Shown one piece after another: positions 43,748 through 52,132 of a stretch of DNA of 64,000 bases; within the stretch, counting starts at the first letter, position 1; every line of letters starts with the position of its first letter. The stretch comes from Flavobacterium sp. MC2016-06. Lineage in GTDB: Bacteria > Bacteroidota > Bacteroidia > Flavobacteriales > Flavobacteriaceae. The stretch is taken from the NCBI RefSeq assembly GCF_009711165.2, contig NZ_WMID02000001.1:186001-250000 (forward strand). Reading direction: 5' to 3'. The notes under the pieces are model-generated. The model was not told where the DNA came from. It saw nothing but the letters and a program-made list of their open reading frames with translations, and did not search any database. The position numbers and the translations under genes are program-made.

Positions 43748-43846
43748 TGCTTATAACAGCCGTTACAAGATATTTGAGCATTTGGCTAAATTTAAAGATA
43801 GTTTTGTACTTGGAAAATTTGTGCATAATGGAAAAAACTCGCACAC
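43748..43846 (+). repeat. attC-like recombination site 11, right half lost
   Basis: R'' TGCTTATAAC, AGCCGTTACAAGATATTTGAG and the middle are present. The sequence departs from the family after AAAAAACTCGCA, so L' and R' are missing. This is the present right end of the array. Confidence 0.68.
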
Positions 43847-43867
43847 GTAAATAATGTTCTAAAACAC

Positions 43868-43893
43868 AAAAAGAGACTCGAAAGTCTCTTTTT
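43868..43893 (-). terminator. Terminator of the XRE gene, copy 2
   Basis: AAAAAGAGACT pairs with AGTCTCTTTTT over 11 bp around a CGAA loop, just beyond the minus-strand stop at 43918. It corresponds to the hairpin at 29027. Confidence 0.65.
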
Positions 43894-43917
43894 TAAATTA
43901 TATATCTTTATAAATAA

Positions 43918-44328
43918 TTATTTAGTAATCAATTTTTCAAGCCTTACCATCATCTCATCTTTCTCTCTCAACATACGCTCGTATAACGCAATTTTTTCAT
44001 CGTATAATTGAACAATTTTGTCAATTGGATTAAATGTACAGTGTGGATTAACCGCATTTAAAGTTGATGTATCATTACTTGTAAAACTATTAGAAATAAT
44101 ATTCACCGCTTGCTCTTCATCAAAATTCTGAAAAGCTTCAACAGGAATTTTTAATACTGCTGAAATTTGTTTCAACAGATTATCTTCAATTACATCTTTC
44201 TGCTCGAGCATAGAAATTTTCTTTTGGTTCCAGTCTTCGCCCAGATCATAAGCCAATGCTTCCTGCTTTATATTAAGCATTTCTCTAAAACGTTTTACGT
44301 TTCTTCCTTGATGTATTTTCTGTTCCAT
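43918..44328 (-). CDS. XRE-family HTH protein with coiled-coil tail, copy 2
   Basis: The protein has 136 aa from ATG 44328 (MEQKIHQGRN). The HTH (VKRFREMLNIKQEALAYDLG) and the coiled coil (KIALYERMLREKDEMMVRLEKL) are nearly the same as in the copy at 29076. The linker after ISNSF is different (TSNDTSTLNAVNPHCTFNP). The homology extends about 120 bp upstream of the ATG and into the terminator. The copies flank the cassette array in the same orientation, about 14.8 kb apart. Confidence 0.82.
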   Translation of the reverse strand: MEQKIHQGRNVKRFREMLNIKQEALAYDLGEDWNQKKISMLEQKDVIEDNLLKQISAVLKIPVEAFQNFDEEQAVNIISNSFTSNDTSTLNAVNPHCTFNPIDKIVQLYDEKIALYERMLREKDEMMVRLEKLITK

Positions 44329-44510
44329 AACGAATATCAATTTTTCTAAAGGCTCAAAGATAAAGCCATTTGGATAAAAATCCTGAATTTCAAAGATAAA
44401 AAAATATCCCATAAAACTTCTGTTTTTGTCAGATATTATAGCCGTTTTCCGAATAGATTATCCTTTTGAAAGAATAGAACTTCGCTCCAGAATTTTTAAA
44501 TCTACTTAGT

Positions 44511-45068
44511 ATGAAAAAGAATAAAATATCCTCTGGAACTAGCTTTTGGGCAGGATATGCGACAGGAAATCCACTTGAGGCAATTAACGCTTTTTTTGAT
44601 TTTGCACACCTAGATTATTATAAACAGAGTTTAACCGAAGTGTTAATTTACAGTTATAAAACAAAAGTCTACAAAGAGAACAATCCTTCAGATGTTTTTG
44701 TTTTGTATACCGTTGTCAGCTCATTTCTCAAAGCCTGCTATTGTCTGCAAGAGAAAAGCAAAAAATGGAAAGTGAAAGAATCTTTGCGCTCAGAAAAGGT
44801 TTTTCATCTTTCTTCTCTAACGAAGGAAGAATACGATAATCCCTTTATTGTATTTCAAAAAGCATTTGAGGAAAAAACTCTTGAAGAATTTGAATTTTTT
44901 CTATGTTTAATACTGGAGCTTTCCTTGTCTCCCCATGGCGGAGATCCAGATTCTGACGTGACGACGCCCTATATTCATATAATCAAAATGCTCGATGCAG
45001 TAGAATTAATAAGGGAAAGGAACGTTGAGAAAATAAAGAAAACGGATCGGGTTGCTGTTACGGAATAA
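44511..45068 (+). CDS. Hypothetical protein
   Basis: The protein has 185 aa, cytoplasmic and helical (SFWAGYATGNPLEAINAFFDFAHLDYYKQSL, PSDVFVLYTVVSSFLKACYCLQ, KAFEEKTLEEFEFFLCLILELSLS). No motif or family is recognised. It is divergent from the second XRE copy and ends about 90 bp before a very strong terminator. A role in stress or mobile-element biology cannot be judged. Confidence 0.68.
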   Translation: MKKNKISSGTSFWAGYATGNPLEAINAFFDFAHLDYYKQSLTEVLIYSYKTKVYKENNPSDVFVLYTVVSSFLKACYCLQEKSKKWKVKESLRSEKVFHLSSLTKEEYDNPFIVFQKAFEEKTLEEFEFFLCLILELSLSPHGGDPDSDVTTPYIHIIKMLDAVELIRERNVEKIKKTDRVAVTE

Positions 45069-45160
45069 AATATCCTTTATTCAAACTTTAAAATACGATA
45101 TTATAAAAATTTCAATATCGATTTTTTTTTAGATTATCTGTTATAAAAGCAAAAAAAAGA

Positions 45161-45204
45161 CAAAAGCAAAAACTCATTTCGAAAGAAATGAGTTTTTGCT
45201 TTTG
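45161..45204. terminator. Strong bidirectional terminator
   Basis: A perfect 20-bp stem (CAAAAGCAAAAACTCATTTC with its complement) closes on a GAAA tetraloop. It serves the converging genes ending at 45068 and 45304. Confidence 0.85.
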
Positions 45205-45221
45205 TGACCTTGACTGGATTT
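45204..45221 (-). other. tRNA 3'-end-like fragment 1
   Basis: GTGACCTTGACTGGATT directly follows a terminator. On the minus strand it reads as the acceptor and T-stem end of a tRNA (ATCCAGTCAAGGTCAC) followed by the hairpin. A related scrap with a terminator occurs at 53875. It may be an old integration-site duplication. Confidence 0.35.
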
Positions 45222-45303
45222 AATATTGGGTATAATTATTTGATTATCAGATATAGTGTGTTTGTATTGGGTGGTTTGTGGGAAGTAGTGTTTATAAATT
45301 TGA

Positions 45304-46758
45304 TTACTTGATTTCTTCGACATCAGGTAATATCCATACTTTTTTTAAAAATTCTTTTTTAGGAGCGTATAGGCGAAACATTAGTTCAAAATTGCCCTTA
45401 GAATCTGTAGGTATCCAGTTACTCTCTTTACCTTCTGGCGCTTTTGAACCAAAATATATATCGACAGAACTATCGTCGTTTTTTACAAGTTCAGGTATTT
45501 GTGAAGAGCGGCTTGCTCTTGACATATTACGAACTAAAGTATGAGTTTTTCTATTATAGACAGTTACTGACCAATATTGTTCTATGGGCACATTGGCGGG
45601 TACATTTAACTTATAATTTTTGCTGCCATCTAATGCATTCCCGTTTTTGTCTTTAATTGAAATAAGATAAAATTGTCCAATCCCCAAACGTTTTATACCA
45701 ACATAGCCATAAGTATAGGTCATCCCCCTTAGATCGCTAGGATATTCATTTATATCGGCATAGCCAGTTGCTTGCATTTTTATAACTTCTGCAGCTCCAG
45801 CAGCTCTCCAATTCTTGTTTTCAAAAAATTCTCCCCAACCCTTATCGTACATTTTTTCTAGATGCATTCCTGCATCTTTTACTGCTTGGTTTAATATTTT
45901 ATTTAATTGAGCATCTGGATTAAATGTTTTACCTTTTTCAATTCCTATTGACTTTAGGGTATTTATCATAAGACGGTCACGTTGTAACCATGGTTCGTTT
46001 TGTATGATTCTGTCAAGATTTTTAAAATAACTCGCATCATATTTAATTTCAGAGTCAAATAAAACATCTTTGGCATCTGTAAATTTGGTTTTATCAGGGT
46101 TTACAGCTTTAGAAAGGGAGTAAACTTTGAGCTTTTTTCCATATGCAATAGACTTAGCAACATCGGAATCACTATGACTAGTAACATTAGAACGAAATAA
46201 CATATAGCCGGAATAAGTATCTGACTGCAATACAATGTATCCCGTAGGTACTTTACCTGTGTAATTTGGAGGTAAAATTAAAAATTTTCCACCAGCGCCT
46301 TTATCTACTCCCATTAGTCCTGCATCTTCTAAAGGCATCTGCCAATCTGTTACAATATTACCGTTAAAAGATCCACTGGAATCTGCCACAGGTAAATCCA
46401 GCACAATAGGTTCATTTTTTACATCAAAAAATACCATAAAATAAATTGCATCGGGATTTGGTGTAAGAGTTTGATTGTGCCAATCTAGAACTTTGCCCCA
46501 ATACACTACCTCATTGATTTTTCCTTGCGTTTTAGTTAACATTTCTTGTCGCATGAGATCTGTATTGACAGCTGGCATTCCCCATATAACTGCTTCGAAA
46601 GCTCTATTATATTTTATACGATCATTGAAAGACATTACTTCGACGCTGGAGGTAGAATCTATACTTTCTTCGGATTTAGTTGCTAATTCGTTATCATTTT
46701 TTTTATTACAGGCTCCCAATATTAAAATGGAGAATCCTATTATTACAATTTTTTTCAT
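45304..46758 (-). CDS. DUF1254/DUF1214 lipoprotein
   Basis: The protein has 484 aa. Lipobox LGAC near residue 16 predicts an envelope lipoprotein. The N-terminal DUF1254 region is clear (AFEAVIWGMPAVNTDLMRQEM, VLDWHNQTLTPNPDAIYFMVFFD, GSFNGNIVTDWQMPLEDAG). The C-terminal DUF1214 region contains YKLNVPANVPIEQYWSVTVYNRKTHTLVRN, IYFGSKAPEGKESNWIPT and FELMFRLYAPKKEFLKKVW. The family is widespread and its function is not established. It is monocistronic. Confidence 0.88.
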   Translation of the reverse strand: MKKIVIIGFSILILGACNKKNDNELATKSEESIDSTSSVEVMSFNDRIKYNRAFEAVIWGMPAVNTDLMRQEMLTKTQGKINEVVYWGKVLDWHNQTLTPNPDAIYFMVFFDVKNEPIVLDLPVADSSGSFNGNIVTDWQMPLEDAGLMGVDKGAGGKFLILPPNYTGKVPTGYIVLQSDTYSGYMLFRSNVTSHSDSDVAKSIAYGKKLKVYSLSKAVNPDKTKFTDAKDVLFDSEIKYDASYFKNLDRIIQNEPWLQRDRLMINTLKSIGIEKGKTFNPDAQLNKILNQAVKDAGMHLEKMYDKGWGEFFENKNWRAAGAAEVIKMQATGYADINEYPSDLRGMTYTYGYVGIKRLGIGQFYLISIKDKNGNALDGSKNYKLNVPANVPIEQYWSVTVYNRKTHTLVRNMSRASRSSQIPELVKNDDSSVDIYFGSKAPEGKESNWIPTDSKGNFELMFRLYAPKKEFLKKVWILPDVEEIK

Positions 46759-46952
46759 TTGTAGAATTTTCTAATTTAAAATTATTTTTTAATGTTTTAA
46801 TTTGTTGCCCAATGGAAAATTGTGGGAAGTATTTGGGCAGTAAGTGATACAAAATCAATTTATAAATATACAATAAAAATATGTAAGTTGTTGATTATTA
46901 TTGTTTTGTGTATTAATTAAGAAAATAGATTTGAATCCCAGATAAAAAAAAA

Positions 46953-46981
46953 AATCCCTATGTATCAGATTCATTGGGATT
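46953..46981. terminator. Hairpin between DUF1254 and Crp genes
   Basis: AATCCC and GGGATT form the arms of a short stem after a poly-A run. Stem strength is low. Confidence 0.4.
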
Positions 46982-46995
46982 ATTTAGTCTTATAA

Positions 46996-47128
46996 GTGAC
47001 CTCTACAGAACAAATTTCTATAAACTTTATGGAAGATTTGAAGAGATTGGGGAACTGGATGTTGAACCAGTCTTTGAATGTCTTGTTGAGGATTGAAGCA
47101 AATGCATTTAGTGTATATATGATTTTGC
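46996..47128 (+). repeat. Repeat family C, copy 1
   Basis: It resembles 53875-54003 over about 130 bp: GTGACCTC at the start, then CTTTATGGAAGATTTGAAG, CAGTCTTTGAATGTC, GTTGAGGATTGAAGCAAAT and ATTTAGTGTATATATGA. Both copies follow a hairpin terminator. The nature of the repeat is unclear; the start resembles the end of a tRNA on the minus strand. Confidence 0.55.
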
Positions 47129-47263
47129 CATAGCATGTAATTTGAAAATTTTTAATTTATTTACTTAAATTAAAAAGAGAATGCCTTAACTTTTTGTAGA
47201 AAAAATTGCATTTCAATTTTTTATCGCATCTCAAGAATTTATTTTTAGAAAAAAACTACGATT

Positions 47264-47307
47264 TTGATGCAAGTCAATGTTTATGAAAATCATTTAAAAT
47301 AATTTTG
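47264..47307 (+). promoter_or_regulatory. FNR-like box and promoter of the Crp/Fnr gene
   Basis: TTGATGCAAGTCAA (47264-47277) matches the FNR-type palindrome TTGAT-N4-ATCAA with one mismatch. TAATTTTG at 47300-47307 fits the flavobacterial -7 box, 20 bp before the ATG. Autoregulation by the downstream Crp/Fnr protein is possible. Confidence 0.4.
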
Positions 47308-47327
47308 TAAAAAAAGCAATTGATACA

Positions 47328-47897
47328 ATGGAAGAGAATCTGGCAATACTTATACAAAAGAAAACAGGAATAAAAGAGAACCAGCTGTCTGAAATACTCA
47401 ATTATTTCAAGCCTGTTTCTGCCTTGAAAAATCAGTTATTGCTAGAAAAAGACAAAACGGCAGATCGGCTTTTCTTTATTAATAAGGGATGTTTACGCTT
47501 GTACTACAGTAATAGTGATGGCAGTATATCTACCCGATTTATGGCTTTTGAAAATACATTTTTAACTTCTATTGTAAGTTTCATTTCAAGAGATCCTTCA
47601 TTAGAATATATAGAAGCAGTAGAAAACTCAGAATTATTAGTTATTTCGTATCAGGATTTTTTCCATCTAAAAACTACTATTCCCGAATGGGATAAAATGT
47701 ATATTTACATATTAGAATACGGATTGACCGTAATTACGTCAAAACTCAATAGTTTATTGACTCAAAATGCTACCGAAAGATATCGAAATCTTATAAAAAA
47801 CAATCCTGAATTAGTTCAGAGATTATCTAATGTAAATCTGGCTGCTTATCTCAATATTTCTCCCGAAACATTAAGCCGTATTAAAACTCAGATTTAG
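47328..47897 (+). CDS. Crp/Fnr-family regulator
   Basis: The protein has 189 aa. The N-terminal cyclic-nucleotide-binding-fold domain ([40 protein letters not shown]) lacks clear cAMP-contact residues. The C-terminal part is short, with a compact HTH ([22 protein letters not shown]). Such small Crp/Fnr proteins are very common in Bacteroidota and their ligands are unknown. The stop is 35 bp before ilvD, so the two may be cotranscribed. Confidence 0.86.
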   Translation: MEENLAILIQKKTGIKENQLSEILNYFKPVSALKNQLLLEKDKTADRLFFINKGCLRLYYSNSDGSISTRFMAFENTFLTSIVSFISRDPSLEYIEAVENSELLVISYQDFFHLKTTIPEWDKMYIYILEYGLTVITSKLNSLLTQNATERYRNLIKNNPELVQRLSNVNLAAYLNISPETLSRIKTQI

Positions 47898-47932
47898 CAT
47901 TTAGATTTTGGCACAATAAAATTAAAAAATAT

Positions 47933-49621
47933 ATGAGAAGCGATGAAGTTAAAAAAGGGGTTCAAAGAACACCTCACAGATCATTATTGAGAGCAACTGG
48001 ATTAAAGAATGAAGATTTTGGAAAGCCTTTTATTGGTGTTGCCAATTCCTTTATCGAAATTATTCCTGGGCATTTTTTCCTTAATAAAGTTGCTGAAATA
48101 ATAAAAGAAGAAATCAGAGCAAATGGCTGTGTTCCGTTTGAATTTAATACAATTGGAATTGACGACGGAATTGCCATGGGACACGACGGAATGTTGTATT
48201 CGCTTCCGAGCCGTGAAATTATCGCTAATTCTATCGAAAGTGTGATGAATGCACATAAACTCGATGCGATGATTGCTATTCCTAACTGCGACAAAATTGT
48301 TCCAGGTATGATTATGGGAGCCTTACGCGTTGATGTTCCTACGATTTTTGTTAGCGGAGGTCCAATGTCTAAAGGACATACCAAAAATGGTACGCCAATC
48401 GATTTGGCAACCGCTTTTGAGGCAGTTGGAAAACACGAAGCAGGAAAAATAACCGATGAGGAATTGTATGATATTGAATGTAATGCTTGTCCGAGTGGCG
48501 GAAGCTGTTCTGGAATGTTTACGGCTAATTCGATGAATACTTTAATGGAAGCAATGGGAATTGCTTTACCTGGCAACGGAACAATTTTGGCACAAACTCC
48601 CGAACGTGAAAAATTGTATCGACAAGCAGCGCGCAGAATTTGTGAAATTGCAAAAGATGAAAAAGAAGTTGAAAAATTTAAATTAAAGAACATCTTAAAT
48701 GAAAATGCAGTTCGAAATGCTTTTGCAGTTGATATGGCTATGGGCGGAAGCAGTAACACCGTTCTGCACATGCTTGCAATTGCTAATGAAGCAGATGTAG
48801 ATTTTAAACTAAAGGATATTAATACCATTTCTGCGAATGTTTCTCATATTGCTAAAATATCACCAAGTTTAAGCACAGTTCACATGGAAGATATAAACAG
48901 AGCCGGCGGTGTAAATGCAGTTATGAAAGAAATGAACAAAAGAGGTTCTGGTGTTCTAATCGATAATCTAACCATTAGCGGTGAAACTTTATTGGAGAAA
49001 ATTGCTGATGCTGAAATTAAAGACACAACTATTATTCATACTATTGATAATCCCTACAGCAATGTAGGCGGACTTGCCATTTTATATGGCAATCTTGCCT
49101 TAGAAGGAGCCGTAATTAAAACGGCAGGTCTTACAGGTGACAGAGTTTTTACAGGAAAAGCAGTTTGTTTTAACGGTCAGGCCGAAGCAATTGCTGGAAT
49201 CATGCAAGGTAAAGTAAAAGCTGGAAACGTAGCTGTTATTCGTTATGAAGGTCCAAAAGGCGGACCCGGAATGCAGGAAATGCTGGCTCCAACGAGTTTA
49301 ATTATGGGAATGGGTTTAGGAAGTTCTGTCGCCTTAATAACAGACGGAAGATTTAGCGGTGCTACCAGAGGTGCTTCAATTGGACATGTTTCGCCCGAAG
49401 CAGCAGAAGGCGGTCTGATTGGACTTCTTATCGATGGAGATGAAATTCATATTGACGTTGACCAATATATTTTATCTGTAAATTTGACCGATGAACAAAT
49501 TAATGCCCGAAGAGTTGTTTTCGAGCCAATAAAAAAAGTATTAAATTCAAAATGGCTTGGTCAATATAGAGCTTTGGTAACTAATGCAAGTAACGGTGCA
49601 ATTCTAAGAACTGATTTATAA
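47933..49621 (+). CDS. ilvD: Dihydroxy-acid dehydratase
   Basis: The protein has 562 aa, the normal IlvD length. It dehydrates 2,3-dihydroxy-isovalerate and -methylvalerate to the 2-keto acids of valine and isoleucine synthesis. Cluster-ligand cysteines are in place in [10 protein letters not shown] and [21 protein letters not shown]. Other signatures are [28 protein letters not shown] and [24 protein letters not shown]. The other ilv/leu genes are not adjacent, unlike typical flavobacterial branched-chain operons, so this could be an extra copy or a dispersed gene; sugar-acid dehydratases share the fold. A 14-bp stem terminator follows. Confidence 0.93.
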   Translation: MRSDEVKKGVQRTPHRSLLRATGLKNEDFGKPFIGVANSFIEIIPGHFFLNKVAEIIKEEIRANGCVPFEFNTIGIDDGIAMGHDGMLYSLPSREIIANSIESVMNAHKLDAMIAIPNCDKIVPGMIMGALRVDVPTIFVSGGPMSKGHTKNGTPIDLATAFEAVGKHEAGKITDEELYDIECNACPSGGSCSGMFTANSMNTLMEAMGIALPGNGTILAQTPEREKLYRQAARRICEIAKDEKEVEKFKLKNILNENAVRNAFAVDMAMGGSSNTVLHMLAIANEADVDFKLKDINTISANVSHIAKISPSLSTVHMEDINRAGGVNAVMKEMNKRGSGVLIDNLTISGETLLEKIADAEIKDTTIIHTIDNPYSNVGGLAILYGNLALEGAVIKTAGLTGDRVFTGKAVCFNGQAEAIAGIMQGKVKAGNVAVIRYEGPKGGPGMQEMLAPTSLIMGMGLGSSVALITDGRFSGATRGASIGHVSPEAAEGGLIGLLIDGDEIHIDVDQYILSVNLTDEQINARRVVFEPIKKVLNSKWLGQYRALVTNASNGAILRTDL

Positions 49622-49704
49622 TAATTTGCAAATCCTCTTCAATAGTTAATGACGTTTTGTGTCTGAGCTACTTTATTAAAAGGTATATAGTCTTAAATAA
49701 AAAA

Positions 49705-49735
49705 GGGACAAAGAAGAATATTTCTTCTTTGTCCC
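49705..49735 (+). terminator. Terminator of ilvD region
   Basis: GGGACAAAGAAGAA pairs with TTCTTCTTTGTCCC over 14 bp with a TAT loop. The bases after it (AGTAGCCTAACGGGACA, CTCGAACC) look like a decayed minus-strand tRNA 3' end. Confidence 0.78.
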
Positions 49736-49974
49736 AAGTAGTAGCCTAACGGGACAATTCTCGAACCATTTTTTAGATGACTTAAAAAATAAATAAATAT
49801 TATTTTATATTGATTTCCATGTTTAAATTTGATCTTAGTCATTTATAATATTGAATTATGGAATATAAGTTTGCTGATTTAGTTCTTACTTTTATTCTCA
49901 GAAAGTAGAATTAATTAGAGTTTAAACAAGAATTAGGTTGACATAAAGTTTTATACTATTCAAATTGCACTCAC

Positions 49975-50132
49975 ATATGTACTAAAGGATTCAACAAATA
50001 TAAGTTCGTTTGAATATTGTTAAGTAAATATCCTATTTTTGAAAGCAAATAAACACTGACATTTGTCAGACATAGCCACCGACTTTAGGGTATATAAGTC
50101 GGATTTTATCAGACATATATACAAGTTGGTGG
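49975..50132 (+). other. attI-like leader, copy 3 (solitary cassette)
   Basis: It is homologous to 34458-34620: GATTCAACAAATA, AGTTCGTTTGA, ATCCTATTTTTGAAAG, ACTGACATTTGTCAGACATA, AAGTCGGATTTTATCAGAC, ending ATATATACAAG|TTGGTGG. Compensatory changes keep the small palindrome CTGACATTTGTCAG, which suggests that the hairpin matters. It ends at the cassette start 50125. Confidence 0.6.
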
Positions 50133-50209
50133 GAATGCTAGCGTAAAGCAAGAAAAATATTTTAAAAATACACAATTACGATTTTTAAAAATCACTAAGA
50201 CATATAAAA

Positions 50210-50273
50210 GGTAAATTTACCTCTCTTTTTTATTTTATTTAAAACATTTCACTACATTTGCGGTATATTTACC
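50210..50273 (+). promoter_or_regulatory. Promoter flanked by two operator palindromes
   Basis: GGTAAATTTACC (50210-50221, perfect) and GGTATATTTACC (50262-50273) bracket a consensus -7 box TACATTTG (50253-50260). The second copy would lie at or just after the transcription start, 12 bp before ATG 50285. The likely binder is the HTH domain of the gene product. Confidence 0.6.
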
Positions 50274-50284
50274 TCAATAATGAT

Positions 50285-51460
50285 ATGATAGACGATATTT
50301 TAAATAAAAGCTTCCAATACCAAGGTCCATCTCTTGAAGATTTACTAAAAGAGAAACTTGAAGATTCAGGTTTGACTAAAACTCAATTTGAAAAACTATC
50401 TGGAATGGAAAGAAGAAGTTTAGACGCTATTCTTGACAAAACTTCCAAACAAACCGACATTATTAAACTATTGAAACTTGCTGAATTTTTAGAAATAGAT
50501 TTTAATCAGGCATTAATTGTCCATTTTAAAGATAGACCCGTTGAGGAAATAAAAGAACTTCAATCTTCAATGGACATTACCTTTATAAATAAATTTTTTG
50601 ATCTTAAAACTTTAATAAGTTTAGGTTTTATTGCTAAAAATGATTCATTAGAAATATTAAAAGAAAGAATTTGTAAATTCTTTGACATTAATAGCATATA
50701 TGAATATGATAGAGAATTAAATGAAGCATTTTACAGTAGAACCAAAAAATCATTTAGCGATAAAATGAAAGATTTTTGGATTAAATCAAGCTATAAATAC
50801 TTTGAATTAATCGACAATCCTAATGAGTACAAAAGACAGAATCTTATTGATTTAATTCCAAAAATTAAACCTTATACTCAAAATGTTGAAACAGGTTTAT
50901 TTACTGTTTTTCAAGCTTTATACAATATAGGAGTTACTATAGTTTTCCAGCCTTCATTACCAAAAACGCAAATCCGTGGTGCGACATTTTTAATAAAAAA
51001 CAAACCTTGTATTGTAATCACAGATTTCAATAAAAATTACGCTACAATTTGGTTTGCTCTTATTCACGAACTTCATCACGTATTATTTGACTTGGAAACA
51101 ATTGAAAAAACAAATTATCATTTATCTGGAGAACCTGATTTGTTTTTAATTCAAGAAGACAAAGCAAATGAATTTGCTTCAGAGTACTTATTTTCATCAG
51201 AGAGAATGAGATATATAGAAAAGATGATTCATAATAAGTTTATGGTAGAAAAATTTGCAAAAGAATGCCAAATTCATCCATGTATAATTTATTCTCAATA
51301 TCAATGGAGACAACATGAAAAAGGAATTGATTATTGGGGAGCTTTCAAAGAGCATTTTCCAAACATAAAAGGTATCACGAAAAAACTAAATGTTTCAAAT
51401 TGGGATATTGAGTCAATAAAGGAAACCGCATTAAAAATAAAAGAATTATTAACTGTATAA
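50285..51460 (+). CDS. HTH-ImmA/IrrE metallopeptidase (cassette 12)
   Basis: The start is set at ATG 50285 (MIDDILNKSFQY); the longer frame would run through the promoter. The protein has 391 aa. The N-terminal XRE-type HTH is PSLEDLLKEKLEDSGLTKTQFEKLSGMERRSLDAIL. A helical middle is followed by an ImmA/IrrE-type zinc protease with ALIHELHHVLFDLE (HExxH) and the downstream acidic residue in EDKANEFASEYL. ImmA/IrrE proteins cleave repressors in phages, ICEs and stress responses, or act in toxin-antitoxin-like pairs. Two palindromes at its promoter imply autoregulation. A partner gene follows after 10 bp in the same cassette. Confidence 0.85.
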   Translation: MIDDILNKSFQYQGPSLEDLLKEKLEDSGLTKTQFEKLSGMERRSLDAILDKTSKQTDIIKLLKLAEFLEIDFNQALIVHFKDRPVEEIKELQSSMDITFINKFFDLKTLISLGFIAKNDSLEILKERICKFFDINSIYEYDRELNEAFYSRTKKSFSDKMKDFWIKSSYKYFELIDNPNEYKRQNLIDLIPKIKPYTQNVETGLFTVFQALYNIGVTIVFQPSLPKTQIRGATFLIKNKPCIVITDFNKNYATIWFALIHELHHVLFDLETIEKTNYHLSGEPDLFLIQEDKANEFASEYLFSSERMRYIEKMIHNKFMVEKFAKECQIHPCIIYSQYQWRQHEKGIDYWGAFKEHFPNIKGITKKLNVSNWDIESIKETALKIKELLTV

Positions 51461-51470
51461 AATCAGCAAA

Positions 51471-51962
51471 ATGAGCGATAAAAATATTGACAAAAACAAG
51501 ATTGAAAGAATACTTTCCAAAGAAGATCAGGAAAGATTAGAAATATTACAAAAGTCCGAAGAAATTAAAGGCGAACAGTTGATTATAAATCTTGATTCTG
51601 AAATTGTAATTGAAAACCAAGCTGAACTCCTTCTTGGTCAAAGAATTGACGACCCTGTACAAAAGTTCCAACTATATTATCACGGACTTACAAAACTCTT
51701 AAAAGACACTTTACCAAAAGGTAAAGAATTTGAAGATGTTAGAAGAATAGTTTATGATGAAAAAAATATTCTTATAAACAGAGGTGCAAAGAAGGATGAA
51801 AAAGGAATTAGAGGAAGTGACGGAAGAATGGCTTATGTTGAAGATTTAGAAGAGGCTATCAAAATAGTAGCAGATTGGACAAGTAGAAAAGGAACTCCTG
51901 CTGAACTTTTTATAGCATTTTGGGACAAAAATGAAGAATTAGAATATGGACATCAGGACTAA
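51471..51962 (+). CDS. Partner protein of HTH-ImmA (cassette 12)
   Basis: The protein has 163 aa, soluble, very acidic/basic mixed and helical (IERILSKEDQERLEILQKSEEIKGEQLIINLDSEIVIENQAELLL, FQLYYHGLTKLLKDTLPKGKEFEDVRRIVYDEKNILINRGAKKDEKGIRGSDGRMAYVEDLEEAIKIVADWTSRKG are the main segments by region). No family is recognised. It lies 10 bp after the protease gene, ends 11 bp before the attC-like site, and is likely its substrate, toxin or co-factor. That role is inferred from position only. Confidence 0.68.
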   Translation: MSDKNIDKNKIERILSKEDQERLEILQKSEEIKGEQLIINLDSEIVIENQAELLLGQRIDDPVQKFQLYYHGLTKLLKDTLPKGKEFEDVRRIVYDEKNILINRGAKKDEKGIRGSDGRMAYVEDLEEAIKIVADWTSRKGTPAELFIAFWDKNEELEYGHQD

Positions 51963-51973
51963 ATAAAAGCAAA

Positions 51974-52065
51974 GCCACCAACAGCCGTTACAAGAGATTT
52001 GGACATTTGGCTGAATTTAAAAATGGTTCTGTACTTGTAAAATTGTGCATAATGGAAAAAACTAT
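51974..52065 (+). repeat. attC-like recombination site 12, right half lost
   Basis: R'' GCCACCAAC, AGCCGTTACAAGAGATTTGG and the middle are present up to AATGGAAAAAACTATG. L' and R' are missing. CCACCAAC is the exact reverse complement of GTTGGTGG at the start of this cassette (50125). Confidence 0.7.
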
Positions 52066-52108
52066 GTATCCACAAAGTGAATCAATTTAAAGTTTAACAA
52101 ATAAAGGA

Positions 52109-52132
52109 CTTCAGAAATATCTGAAGCTTTTT
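52109..52132 (+). terminator. Hairpin after solitary cassette
   Basis: CTTCAG and CTGAAG form the stem around AAATAT, followed by CTTTTTG. It lies about 145 bp after the last gene of the cassette. Confidence 0.5.

Noticed and set aside
35663..43846. Regularly spaced repeats as a CRISPR array
   Set aside because: Units are about 135 bp, internally palindromic, and separated by whole genes of 360-1200 bp; there are no cas genes.
47974..48828. 284-codon open frame antisense to ilvD
   Set aside because: It lies wholly inside the highly conserved ilvD gene on the other strand, has no domain and arises from the codon pattern of the real gene.
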